DNA of 37,830 nt from an uncultured Bacteroidales bacterium (GTDB lineage: Bacteria; Bacteroidota; Bacteroidia; Bacteroidales; P3), in NCBI GenBank assembly GCA_946406015.1, contig CAMJJD010000017.1:1-37830 (forward strand), written 5' to 3'. Of this stretch, positions 9,270-16,768 are shown piece by piece (position 1 is the stretch's first letter; each line of letters opens with the position of its first letter). The notes under the pieces were generated by a model. The model was not told the origin of the DNA. It saw only the letters and a program-made list of their open reading frames with translations, and ran no database searches. Both the position numbers and the translations under genes were made by a program.

Positions 9270-10669
9270 TTCCTTTTTCCTTTCTCCTTTTTCATGCGTT
9301 GTTCGAGGCGGAAGAGGCGGTAGCTGTTGTCGAGCGCCTGGCTGAGGCGGTCGCCCATGAGGTCGGCGCCACGCTGCGAGAAGTGGATGTAGTCCTGCCC
9401 GGCGAGCCCCTGGCGGCTCCATTCGGGCATGGAGTTGTGGCCGCCCATGGCGTGATAGATGCTCCAGAAGGCGGCGCCGTGGCGCACGGCGGTGGCGGCG
9501 AGGCTGTCGATAAGTTCGGGCAGGATGGGATAGGTCTGCAGCTGGCCGCGCAGGCGGGTGCTCATGTCGGAGGGGCCGATGAAGAGCAGCTTGGCCGACG
9601 GGCAGCAGAGGTGCAGATGGTCAATCTGGCGGCCCAGGCTCTGGCAGTAGGTGCTGATCTGGCCAGAGGTCTTGAGATAGGGGACGGAGTTACCGCCGAA
9701 CTGGAGGATGATGAGGCCTATGTCCATCTGGTCGTAGGCGGCGGTGAGTTTCTCTTCGGGCACGAGGGTGAACTGCTGGCCGGAGCAGCCGCGCATAGGG
9801 ATGTTGTCGACGGCGATGCCGGCGCCGTCGTCGAGGAGGACGGCATAGAGGTCGGCGGTGCCGCTGACGGAGAGTCGGAGGCTGTTGGATGCCGAGTCGA
9901 GGAGCCATACGAGGCTGCCGACGCCGCTGGCGTCGGAGGACTGACGGAGGGAGGCGCGGTGCTGGCGGTCGGTGAGTTCGGCGCTGAAGCGGCCGGCGCG
10001 GTCGTTGAAGAGCAGGGTGACGGCGGAGACGCGCTTGGCACGGTCGTCGACGGTGCTGCTCTGGGCGGCACGCAGGGTGGTGACGGCAGTGCCGCCGGCG
10101 AGGCGGAAGCTCTGCATCATGGGGCCGTAGTCGCCACGGCTACGCTGGACGGTGCTGTCGCCGAAAGAGGAGAGGTGGAGCAGTTCGCCGGTGGTGCCCT
10201 GGCGGACGGTGAGCGAGGGGGTGATGGTGTGGAACGGCACCATGCCGGGGCCACCGCCGCCGAAGCGGTGCTGCAGGTGGGCACGCAGACGCGAGGTGAT
10301 GTGGTCCATCTCAATCTGCGAGTCGCCGTAGTGAAGCACGCGGATGGTGCGGTCGGTGTGGCGGGCACGTTCAGCGTTGCGCCAGAAAGCGTCGAGATAG
10401 TGGCTGTTGGGGAGCCAGAAGCGGAGGTCGCCCTCGTTGACGAGCGAGCGGTAGTAGGCCACCGAGTCGCGCAACTGCAGCATCTCGGGAGGTTCGGCGG
10501 GAGAGGTCTCTATCTTCACCGCCTCACGCCGTTCCACCAAGGAATGCAGCGAGGTGAATCCGATGTGATGGCCCGCCACCTCGACCCCGTCGGCGGGGAA
10601 GACGGCCCCCACGGAGGCCAGTGCGGCGATGACGCAGGCAAAGAAGAGCAGGATGCGGCCGGATTTCAT
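9266..10669 (-). CDS. Second SGNH/GDSL-like hydrolase, envelope-exported
   Basis: This 467-residue protein has an N-terminal hydrophobic signal or anchor (about 5-25). It carries a clear SGNH block I, VLHYGDSQIEMDHI (catalytic Ser in GDS), a block III-like ILQFGGNS and a block V-like QDYIHFSQRGADLM with the Asp-His pair. It overlaps the lpxD stop by ATGA at its start, and the next SGNH gene at its end, so translation is probably coupled. Paired with the other SGNH gene and MBOAT it resembles O-acetylation systems, in which one membrane and one or two periplasmic proteins acetylate a surface polymer. The sequence between blocks I and III is long and beta-rich, suggesting an inserted domain. 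The lysine-rich C-terminus comes from a heptamer repeat. Confidence 0.87.
   Translation of the reverse strand: MKSGRILLFFACVIAALASVGAVFPADGVEVAGHHIGFTSLHSLVERREAVKIETSPAEPPEMLQLRDSVAYYRSLVNEGDLRFWLPNSHYLDAFWRNAERARHTDRTIRVLHYGDSQIEMDHITSRLRAHLQHRFGGGGPGMVPFHTITPSLTVRQGTTGELLHLSSFGDSTVQRSRGDYGPMMQSFRLAGGTAVTTLRAAQSSTVDDRAKRVSAVTLLFNDRAGRFSAELTDRQHRASLRQSSDASGVGSLVWLLDSASNSLRLSVSGTADLYAVLLDDGAGIAVDNIPMRGCSGQQFTLVPEEKLTAAYDQMDIGLIILQFGGNSVPYLKTSGQISTYCQSLGRQIDHLHLCCPSAKLLFIGPSDMSTRLRGQLQTYPILPELIDSLAATAVRHGAAFWSIYHAMGGHNSMPEWSRQGLAGQDYIHFSQRGADLMGDRLSQALDNSYRLFRLEQRMKKEKGKRK
9268..9295. repeat. Heptamer repeat at the junction of the two SGNH genes
   Basis: Four 7-base units on the plus strand (ATTTCCT, TTTTCCT, TTCTCCT, TTTTCAT). 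On the coding strand they give AAGGA-rich sequence, which encodes the last residues MKKEKGKRK of the upstream gene and serves as ribosome-binding region of the downstream one. Confidence 0.8.
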
Positions 10670-11682
10670 TGGCCTTTCTCAAGTTTCTCAATGCGTGCCG
10701 CCAGACGCTCGATATTGCGGACAAGGACCTCCACCTTGCGGCGTTTGGAGGCTTCCATGGCGGGGCTGCCGAAGATGTTCTGGTTGGAGGGCACCGAGTG
10801 GGTCACGCCGCTCTGCGCGCCGATGGTCACGTGGTCGCCCACGGTGATATGGCCCACCAGGCCGGCTTGTCCGGCGATGATGCACTGTTCGCCGACATGA
10901 CAGCTGCCGGCGATGCCTACCTGCGAGGCCATGGCGGTGTTGCGGCCGATGACGACATTGTGGGCTATCTGGCAGAGATTGTCGACCTTGACGCCCTGAT
11001 GCAGGATGGTGCTGCCGATGGAGGCGCGGTCGACGGTGGTGTTGGCGCCCACCTCGACGTCGTCCTCGAGGATGACGTTGCCAATCTGGTCAATCTTGTT
11101 CCAGGTGCCGTCGTCGGCCGGGGCGAAGCCGAAGCCGTCGCTGCCGATGACGGCGCCGGCATGGATGGTGCAGCGGCGTCCGATTTCGACACCCTCATAG
11201 ACTTTGACTCCGGCATAGAGGGTGGTGCCGTCGCCGATGGTGACGTTGTCGCCGATGGTGACATTGGGGTGTATCTTCACGTCGTCGCCGATGCGGCAGT
11301 GGCGACCCACGACGGCATAGGGACCCATGTAGAGGCGTTTGCCGACTTTGGTGCCGCGCCCCACATGGCTACGGCAGGAACGGCCTTTGGGAGGCTTGCT
11401 GCGCTCGTTGAAAGCATGCAGCAGGGCGGCGACGGCCAGGTAGGGGTTGTCGACACGGATGAGGGTGGAAGAGACAGGATGTTCGGGGTTGAAATCGCGG
11501 CGCACGATGACGATGGAGGCCTGCTGCTCGTAGATGTAGTGGGTGTACTTGGGGTTGCCGAGGAAGGTGATACCCCCTTCGCACCCTTCTTCTATCTTGC
11601 AGGGTTTCCACACGCGGGTGTTCTCGTCGCCCTCCACGGTGCCATGCACCAGACGGGCCAGTTCTTTGGCTGTATATTGCAC
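10666..11682 (-). CDS. lpxD: UDP-3-O-(3-hydroxyacyl)glucosamine N-acyltransferase LpxD
   Basis: This 338-residue enzyme makes the third committed step of lipid A synthesis, adding an N-linked hydroxyacyl chain. The N-terminal uridine-binding domain (about 1-100) is followed by left-handed beta-helix hexapeptides such as IGDDVKIHPNVTIGDNVTIG. It has the LpxD motif GFGFAP (183-188), the catalytic histidine His241 in QIAHNVVIGRN, and a C-terminal helix. The start is GTG at 11682; there is no nearby ATG. It follows lptC by 24 bases containing a heptamer repeat and overlaps the SGNH gene by ATGA. Being in one operon with lptC and O-acylation genes suggests an LPS-linked function for the run. Confidence 0.96.
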   Translation of the reverse strand: MQYTAKELARLVHGTVEGDENTRVWKPCKIEEGCEGGITFLGNPKYTHYIYEQQASIVIVRRDFNPEHPVSSTLIRVDNPYLAVAALLHAFNERSKPPKGRSCRSHVGRGTKVGKRLYMGPYAVVGRHCRIGDDVKIHPNVTIGDNVTIGDGTTLYAGVKVYEGVEIGRRCTIHAGAVIGSDGFGFAPADDGTWNKIDQIGNVILEDDVEVGANTTVDRASIGSTILHQGVKVDNLCQIAHNVVIGRNTAMASQVGIAGSCHVGEQCIIAGQAGLVGHITVGDHVTIGAQSGVTHSVPSNQNIFGSPAMEASKRRKVEVLVRNIERLAARIEKLEKGQ

Positions 11683-11684
11683 TT

Positions 11685-11698
11685 TAGGATTGAGGATT
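11685..11698. repeat. Two heptamers between lptC and lpxD
   Basis: TAGGATT and GAGGATT (plus strand) lie directly before the GTG of lpxD, so they form part of its ribosome-binding region. Only two units, so chance is possible, but it fits the pattern seen at other junctions. Confidence 0.5.
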
Positions 11699-11706
11699 GA
11701 TATTTT

Positions 11707-12291
11707 TTATTCGTCGTTGAATTCAATCACGCCACGCTGGCGTGTGATGCGGAGGTTGGCCAATTGCTCGTCGCTGACGAAGCCGTCGCCATAGGTGACG
11801 CGGTTGCCGTTGACGGAGCGGACGGGGTGGTTGGAGAAGATGATGTCCTCGTCGTCGCGCCAGATGATGTCCTCCAGGTAGATGGTGTCGCCCGAATTGT
11901 AGTCGATGACCACCACGCTGTCGCTGGCCTTCATGATATTCCGGTCGTCGAACGAGACGGCACGACGGGCGTAGATGGAGGTCTTCATGCGGCGACCTTC
12001 GTCGTAGAAGCGCAGGTCGACCCCCTTGGGGTAGACGGTGCGTGCCGAGGGCTGGCTGTAGCGCGTGATGAGGGGTGCGTCAATCTCCACCTGCAGACGA
12101 CCTTGTTCGCTGCGGTGGATGCGAGCCTCCTTCACCTCCTGGTCGGGTGGATTCTGGCGACTGAAGCGTTCGATGTCCTTCATGTCGCCCGAGCAGGAGA
12201 GTAAGGCGGCAAGAGGAATGAGGAAAGAGGAAAGTGAGACTGCCACCTTGGACAGTCTCACTGCATTCCACTTTCCTCTTGCTATTTTCAT
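11707..12291 (-). CDS. lptC: LPS export protein LptC, lipoprotein form
   Basis: This 194-residue protein has a lipoprotein-like signal (ALLSCSG, Cys33). The rest fits LptC: a single beta-jellyroll with the sequence EARIHRSEQGRLQVEIDAPLI, a KGVDLRFYD strand, SIYARRAVSFDD and a final SNHPVR segment. LptC bridges the inner-membrane transporter LptBFG and periplasmic LptA in LPS transport. Bacteroidota LptC proteins are often predicted lipoproteins rather than having a simple TM anchor. The gap to the TPR gene upstream is 6 bases. The signal-peptide codons are made of heptamer repeats and form a large inverted repeat (12212-12280), so translation start or expression may be affected by RNA structure. 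Confidence 0.88.
   Translation of the reverse strand: MKIARGKWNAVRLSKVAVSLSSFLIPLAALLSCSGDMKDIERFSRQNPPDQEVKEARIHRSEQGRLQVEIDAPLITRYSQPSARTVYPKGVDLRFYDEGRRMKTSIYARRAVSFDDRNIMKASDSVVVIDYNSGDTIYLEDIIWRDDEDIIFSNHPVRSVNGNRVTYGDGFVSDEQLANLRITRQRGVIEFNDE
12212..12280. repeat. Heptamers and nested inverted repeat at the start of lptC
   Basis: On the plus strand AGAGGAA, TGAGGAA and AGAGGAA follow each other from 12212. GTGAGACTG (12234-12242) pairs with CAGTCTCAC (12253-12261), and AAGAGGAAAGTG-type sequence (around 12225-12236) pairs with CACTTTCCTCTT (12269-12280). In the mRNA this is a large hairpin covering roughly codons 4-22 of lptC. Confidence 0.75.
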
Positions 12292-12297
12292 CTTCTC

Positions 12298-13641
12298 TTA
12301 TCGGGTTCTCACGATGGTGCTCACGCCAATCCATCCAGGCACCGTGAAGCGGGCGCCGTTCTGCAGACCGGCCATAAAGGCGTCCTGCATCTTGGGGAAG
12401 TGGGCGGCGTAGGTGCTGATGAGCTTGTTGCACTGCTCGATGTTCTCCTCGGTAGGCTCGACACTCTTGGCCTTGTTGAGGGCGTCGACGGCGGCCCAGT
12501 AGGCACTCTTGCCTCCCACGTTGTCCTCGCTGGCCGAGCCGGTGCTCGAGCCGTAGAGGATGGCGATGCGCATGTAGGGCTCACCCTTGGTGGCATCGGC
12601 GGCGGCGGCGCTGTTATAGGCCGTGCGGGCGGCGCTGTAGCTCTTCTGGCCGGCGTAGGCATGGCCGAGGTAGAGGTAGGCGGTGTACTTGTCCTTGCCC
12701 TCGACACCCTTGGTGGCGTCGTTCAGGTATTTGACGGCATCGGAGTACTGCTCTTTCGAGAGGCACATCATGCCCATGCGCATAGCCGTGGCGGGCGTGG
12801 GCTCCAGACGGTAGAGGTTCTCGGTGGCCTGGAAGAAGAGGGACTCGCCGGTGCAGCGCTTGCGCGTCATAATGCCGGTAATCTTCTTCAGCAGGTCCAC
12901 ATTCTCGGGGTCGGCCTCGAACTTCTTGCCGTAGATCTCCACCAGCTGGTCGCAGCTGGCATAGGGGGCGAAGGCGGCCTCGACGCCTGCGATGTAGCCG
13001 CGGATTTCGGCGGCCTTCACGCTGTCGGCGGCGTTCTTCTGCAACTCGTCGTCCAGCATGTCGCTGGCGATGTCGTAGTTGTCGACCACCAGGGTGGGCT
13101 CGGCGAAGCCGGCGCGCACGTAGTTGATGGTAGCCTCCATGTATTTCACCAGGTAGCCGGCCTCCAGGCCGCCTTCCATGTTGACAGCATCGCTGTACAT
13201 CTTATAGTAGCGTTCCAAACCGTCGGCGCCCAGCAGCTCTTCCAGCTCCATAGCCTTCATGGCCGTCACCTTGCCGGCCTCGCCGAAGGTGGCGATGCGG
13301 GTGTCGTAGAGGGCCATCAGCTCCTCGATGTAGGCGGCACGCTCCTCGGCATCCTTGGCGTTCTTGATCTTCACCTCCATGATGTTCACACCACGCGTGT
13401 AGATGTTCTTGCCGTTGGCGGGGCACTTCTCCACGAAGGTCTTCCAGTAGGGGTAGGCTTCGAGCAGGTAGCGCTCGTCGTTCGAGGCCACATACTGTTT
13501 CCAGTTGTCTTGGTAGAGGGCCACGGGCTCGCGCATAGCTTCCTGCAGCTCCTCGGGGCATCCTTTGATGTGCTGTGCCGAGGCGGGTACCAGGGCCGCG
13601 CTCAGCAGCATTCCAATCGTCAGTTTCTTGATTGTCTTCAT
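12298..13641 (-). CDS. Secreted tetratricopeptide-repeat protein
   Basis: This 447-residue protein has a signal peptide (MKTIKKLTIG to about VPASAQ). The mature part is all-helical. Its C-terminal half (about 290-420) shows TPR-like units, for example YTAYLYLGHAYAGQKSYSAA. The N-terminal part has a fixed pattern around YPYWKTFVEKCP. It lies between an outer-membrane protein gene and lptC. I recall the same kind of gene order in other Bacteroidales, so a role in envelope assembly is likely but not proven. Four widely spaced cysteines are present. No enzyme motif. I cannot give it a specific function. Confidence 0.75.
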   Translation of the reverse strand: MKTIKKLTIGMLLSAALVPASAQHIKGCPEELQEAMREPVALYQDNWKQYVASNDERYLLEAYPYWKTFVEKCPANGKNIYTRGVNIMEVKIKNAKDAEERAAYIEELMALYDTRIATFGEAGKVTAMKAMELEELLGADGLERYYKMYSDAVNMEGGLEAGYLVKYMEATINYVRAGFAEPTLVVDNYDIASDMLDDELQKNAADSVKAAEIRGYIAGVEAAFAPYASCDQLVEIYGKKFEADPENVDLLKKITGIMTRKRCTGESLFFQATENLYRLEPTPATAMRMGMMCLSKEQYSDAVKYLNDATKGVEGKDKYTAYLYLGHAYAGQKSYSAARTAYNSAAAADATKGEPYMRIAILYGSSTGSASEDNVGGKSAYWAAVDALNKAKSVEPTEENIEQCNKLISTYAAHFPKMQDAFMAGLQNGARFTVPGWIGVSTIVRTR

Positions 13642-13704
13642 TGTTATACTCGTTTTATTGTTTTGTCTCTATTGGTTTAGTACCCCATGGGGGCAATTTC
13701 TTGC

Positions 13705-15045
13705 TTAGTTGTATTTCCGTTTGAAGAACCAACGCTCGCAGCTGCTCACCCCGATGCCGAATGTCAGCGAGTTACGCTGCAGCACGTCGCGGCTGCCCAG
13801 GCTGTTGTAGCCCACGCTGAGCGTGAGGAGCGACTTGCCTTTGCGCATCGGCAGCGTGGCGCCGGCACCGATGCCGCGCTCGTCGAGCGCCTGGTCGGCG
13901 CCACCCAGATTCAGGTGCAGCACCCCCTGCGTCAAATGCGCGCCGAGGCTCCAGCTGATGCGACCCCAGTAGCTTGAGGCATCCATGCTACCCATGCGTT
14001 CCATACCCAAGGCATAGCGGTTGCAGCGGTTGTAGCGCACCGTGCTGTTGCCCATGACGGAAGGCGTCTGTCCTTCGGTGTAGCGCATGGACTGCCAGTC
14101 GGCGAAGGTGGCATCGACGGCCACGCGCCACTGCTTGTCCAACTCCAGGCTGACACCCACGCCCAGCGTCTGTGGACGCTCGAGGCGGCTCTTGAACTCG
14201 GGGTCGGCGCCGGCTGCCGGGAACACCGTGTCGAGCAACGAGTTCCCCAAATGGGTGTATATCATCGCCATGTCGCGCACCGTCATATCAAGGTAGGGTT
14301 TGTAGACCACGCCCACCGTCAGCGACAGCTTGTCGCCCAGCGGCTGACGCACCTGCAAGCCCAGGTCGAACGTGAGGTTGCTCACCGTCGTCTTCTTGTA
14401 ACGGCTGCTGTTGAGGAAGAACGTCGTGTCGTTGCCCATGAAGGTATAGGCTATCGACCGCTCAACCTTGCCCGTCAGATAGTTGAGGTTGACACCCACC
14501 TGCACGTCGGGCCGCATGCCCTTGCCGCGCAGCACGTTGAATGCCGTGCCGAGCATCACCTCGTTCACGCCGCCCGTGCCGCCATACACGGTCTTCACCT
14601 GACCGGCATAGGTGGGGTCGTTCTGCAGCGTCACCGACTCGTAGTCGACCGTCGTGTAGGGCATCAGACCCGCCGCCAGCTTCCACCACTTGGTCAGCGG
14701 CATGGCCATGAGCAGGTAGCCCAGGTTGCCATCGGCGTCGAACATCTGATCGCTGTTGTCGCGCAGGGTGCTCATCTGCACGCCCACGCCCATGTCGAAC
14801 ACGAAGCTCTCGGTCTCGATGGTGCCATAGGAAGCCGGGTTGAAGGGGTTCACGTAGTTGTTGCCCGCCATCGTGTATACGGTGCCGCCCATACGCGTCA
14901 CCATGGGCAGGTTGAACGGCAGCTCGCTACTGCCGATGCCGAACTGCGAGAAGGGCACGTTGAAGGCGTTCTGCGCCATAGCGCCCATGGCGGCCGCGCA
15001 CAGCGCCGCCGTCATCACTAGTCTCTTTATGTTGTTGTTTTTCAT
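13705..15045 (-). CDS. Outer-membrane beta-barrel protein, FadL-like
   Basis: This 446-residue protein has a signal peptide (ending GAMAQ, about residue 25). Next comes the N-terminal segment NVPFSQFGIGSSELPFNL typical of FadL/OmpP1-like barrels of this phylum. Alternating hydrophobic beta strands continue to the end, with a terminal aromatic-rich strand ending WFFKRKYN. It could be a porin for hydrophobic substrates or a structural outer-membrane protein. It follows coaX by 18 bases, and the next gene is 63 bases downstream. That gap contains the palindrome CCCCATGGGG (about 13683-13692) but no obvious terminator. Confident about location, not substrate. Confidence 0.75.
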   Translation of the reverse strand: MKNNNIKRLVMTAALCAAAMGAMAQNAFNVPFSQFGIGSSELPFNLPMVTRMGGTVYTMAGNNYVNPFNPASYGTIETESFVFDMGVGVQMSTLRDNSDQMFDADGNLGYLLMAMPLTKWWKLAAGLMPYTTVDYESVTLQNDPTYAGQVKTVYGGTGGVNEVMLGTAFNVLRGKGMRPDVQVGVNLNYLTGKVERSIAYTFMGNDTTFFLNSSRYKKTTVSNLTFDLGLQVRQPLGDKLSLTVGVVYKPYLDMTVRDMAMIYTHLGNSLLDTVFPAAGADPEFKSRLERPQTLGVGVSLELDKQWRVAVDATFADWQSMRYTEGQTPSVMGNSTVRYNRCNRYALGMERMGSMDASSYWGRISWSLGAHLTQGVLHLNLGGADQALDERGIGAGATLPMRKGKSLLTLSVGYNSLGSRDVLQRNSLTFGIGVSSCERWFFKRKYN

Positions 15046-15063
15046 TTCTCCGTTATCCTGTTA

Positions 15064-15744
15064 TCAATTCTTTCCCCACTCCATCACCGCGTTCAGTCCT
15101 GCCAGGGTGAGGTGCGGCCGCACCTCCCACCCCGCCGCGCCGGCAGCCGTCAGGCGGCCGGCGTCGCCGCCGGTCAGCAGCACATGCAACGACGGACACT
15201 TCTGGCGGTAGAGGGCCACATAGCCTGCCAGCGCCAACATCGTGGCGCCCAGCGTCCCCGCCAGGATGCTCTCCTCGGTCGACCGGCCTAGCACCGGCGC
15301 CTTCGTCACCCCCTCAAGACTAATTAACGGCAATTTCGCCGTGAAAGTATGCAGCGATCGCAAATTCATCTCCAGGCCCGGCAGGATGGCCCCGCCGTGG
15401 TACACCCCCTCGCAGTCCACAAAGTCGACCGTGATGCAGGTCCCCGCGTCGATGACCAGACAGTCCTCGCCCGGGTGCAGCGCCCACGCGCCGCAGGCCG
15501 CCGCCACCCGGTCGGGGCCTAGCGTCTGCGGCGTCTTGTAGTCGAGCCGAATAGGCAGCGGAGTGTCGGCCGAGAGTCGCGGCAACGTCGCCAAAGTCTC
15601 CGGCACCTCGCCACTGGCACAGAGCAGCACCCTGTCGTGTGCAGTCATGCCTTGCGGCATGCCGATGCCGTGCTCCATCAGCGAGCCGCCCTCGAAAGTG
15701 GCCCACTTGACCGCCGTATTCCCTATGTCAATCGCCAGATTCAT
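15064..15744 (-). CDS. coaX: Type III pantothenate kinase CoaX
   Basis: This 226-residue kinase phosphorylates pantothenate in the first step of coenzyme A synthesis. It shows the phosphate-binding loop DIGNT (6-10), the GPDR motif (76-79), the second phosphate motif with Asp99 in IDAGTCITVD, and GGAILPGLEMN (117-127), all typical of the type III ASKHA fold. It is somewhat shorter than many homologues (about 240-260) but complete. It starts 6 bases after pth and precedes an outer-membrane protein gene in the same operon. Start ATG fits the family N-terminus exactly. Confidence 0.95.
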   Translation of the reverse strand: MNLAIDIGNTAVKWATFEGGSLMEHGIGMPQGMTAHDRVLLCASGEVPETLATLPRLSADTPLPIRLDYKTPQTLGPDRVAAACGAWALHPGEDCLVIDAGTCITVDFVDCEGVYHGGAILPGLEMNLRSLHTFTAKLPLISLEGVTKAPVLGRSTEESILAGTLGATMLALAGYVALYRQKCPSLHVLLTGGDAGRLTAAGAAGWEVRPHLTLAGLNAVMEWGKN

Positions 15745-15750
15745 GTTTCT

Positions 15751-16407
15751 TTAAGCATTCCCATGGGCGTTGCCCTTCACATTGTACAGGTTCATCGTGC
15801 GGTCGATGCCTTGTGTGACAAAGCAGCGCACCGCCTCGCATGCCGTCTTGACGGCTCCTTCCATCGCAGCCAGGTCGTCGCCTTCCATGCGCCCCAGCAC
15901 GTAGTCCACCTGTCGGCCGCGGCTGAAGTGGTCGCCCACGCCCATGCGCAGCCGGTTGTAGTTCGAATTGCCGAGTGCGGCCTCGATGTCGCTCAGGCCG
16001 TTGTGTCCGCCGGCGCCACCCTGCTTTTTGATGCGTATGATGCCGGGGTCGAGCGCCAAGTCGTCGACCACCACCAGCAGGTTGGATTGGTCGATTTTCT
16101 CGGCCTGCAGCCAGTATTTCACCGCCTTGCCGCTGAGGTTCATGTAGGTTGTCGGCTTGATGAGCACCAGCGTGCGCCCTTTGTGGCGCACCTCCGTGCG
16201 GTAGGCGTGGCGCTCCAGGCTCCACCGTGCCTCGGCCTCCTTGGCCAGCGCGTCGACCACCATGAAACCCGCATTGTGGCGAGTGCCTTCGTATTCGGCG
16301 CCCACATTACCCAGCCCCACTATGAGATATTTGCTCACCGCGTCAGTTTTATCGTTTACGCAAACCTCTTTTTTGCAGAGACTTGCAAGCCATTTTGGCC
16401 ATTTCAT
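15751..16407 (-). CDS. pth: Peptidyl-tRNA hydrolase
   Basis: This enzyme cleaves peptidyl-tRNA dropped from ribosomes, freeing tRNA. Conserved residues of the E. coli enzyme have clear counterparts: Asn34 in IVGLGNVG, catalytic His44 in TRHNAGF, Asn90 in TTYMN, Asp116 in VVVDDL and Asn136 in GGHNGL. At 218 residues it has about 24 extra at the N-terminus. A GTG at codon 24 would give the usual short start, but the promoter at 16426-16456 places the transcript start close before ATG 16407, so the long form is possible. It heads the nine-gene envelope operon that runs down to 6106. Confidence 0.95.
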   Translation of the reverse strand: MKWPKWLASLCKKEVCVNDKTDAVSKYLIVGLGNVGAEYEGTRHNAGFMVVDALAKEAEARWSLERHAYRTEVRHKGRTLVLIKPTTYMNLSGKAVKYWLQAEKIDQSNLLVVVDDLALDPGIIRIKKQGGAGGHNGLSDIEAALGNSNYNRLRMGVGDHFSRGRQVDYVLGRMEGDDLAAMEGAVKTACEAVRCFVTQGIDRTMNLYNVKGNAHGNA

Positions 16408-16425
16408 CTTTCAAGAATTTGGGTG

Positions 16426-16456
16426 CAAAGATACGACATTTTTATAAATGAACAAA
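16426..16456 (-). promoter_or_regulatory. Promoter of pth and the envelope operon
   Basis: On the minus strand TTTG (16456-16453), 19 bases, then TATCTTTG (16433-16426), followed by CACCC. Near-consensus Bacteroidetes promoter. The leader to ATG 16407 is only about 12-15 bases. Confidence 0.8.
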
Positions 16457-16731
16457 GGATAATATCGGCCAGCGTACATTTTGCCAGCATGCCGCCTCCG
16501 CAACCCAACGTTTTGTGGCGGTCGGGTGATACCCGCGCAAGGGCAAAGCATATCCGGCAGGGGGAATCCTCCCTGCGGGGTACGGAGAAGTAGGGAGAAT
16601 GTACGGAGCCGGTAGGGAGAATGCAGCGACCGCCGCGGGACGCAGGTGGGTGAAATTGCGACATAGTGGGTGAAAAACTTCCCACTCTCGGTTCGCACAT
16701 GTTTTTTCATTTATTTTTTGAAAAAAATGTG
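16457..16731. other. Intergenic region with small hairpins and a tandem repeat
   Basis: No supported gene. CGGGT/ACCCG (about 16523-16535) and GCAGGG/CCCTGC (16557-16576) form small hairpins. Two near-copies beginning GTACGGAG and ending TAGGGAGAATG (16580-16601 and 16601-16623) follow in tandem. It separates the divergent pth operon and the secreted-protein pair. Confidence 0.5.
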
Positions 16732-16739
16732 TATATTTG
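16732..16739 (+). promoter_or_regulatory. -7 box of the secreted-protein pair
   Basis: TATATTTG followed by CAGTC, 30 bases before the ATG at 16769. A TTTG is present only 11 bases upstream, too close for the -33 box, so only the -7 element is convincing. Confidence 0.6.
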
Positions 16740-16768
16740 CAGTCGTAACCCAATAAAACAACAGGCCT

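Noticed and set aside
9299..10900. Open frame of over 500 codons antisense to the second SGNH gene and the end of lpxD
   Set aside because: Composition is typical of antisense reading; the sense proteins have clear catalytic motifs.
10669..11700. Long open frame antisense to lpxD
   Set aside because: The sense strand encodes a complete LpxD with hexapeptide repeats.
12400..13680. Long open frame antisense to the TPR protein gene
   Set aside because: No family features; sense gene has signal peptide and helical repeats.
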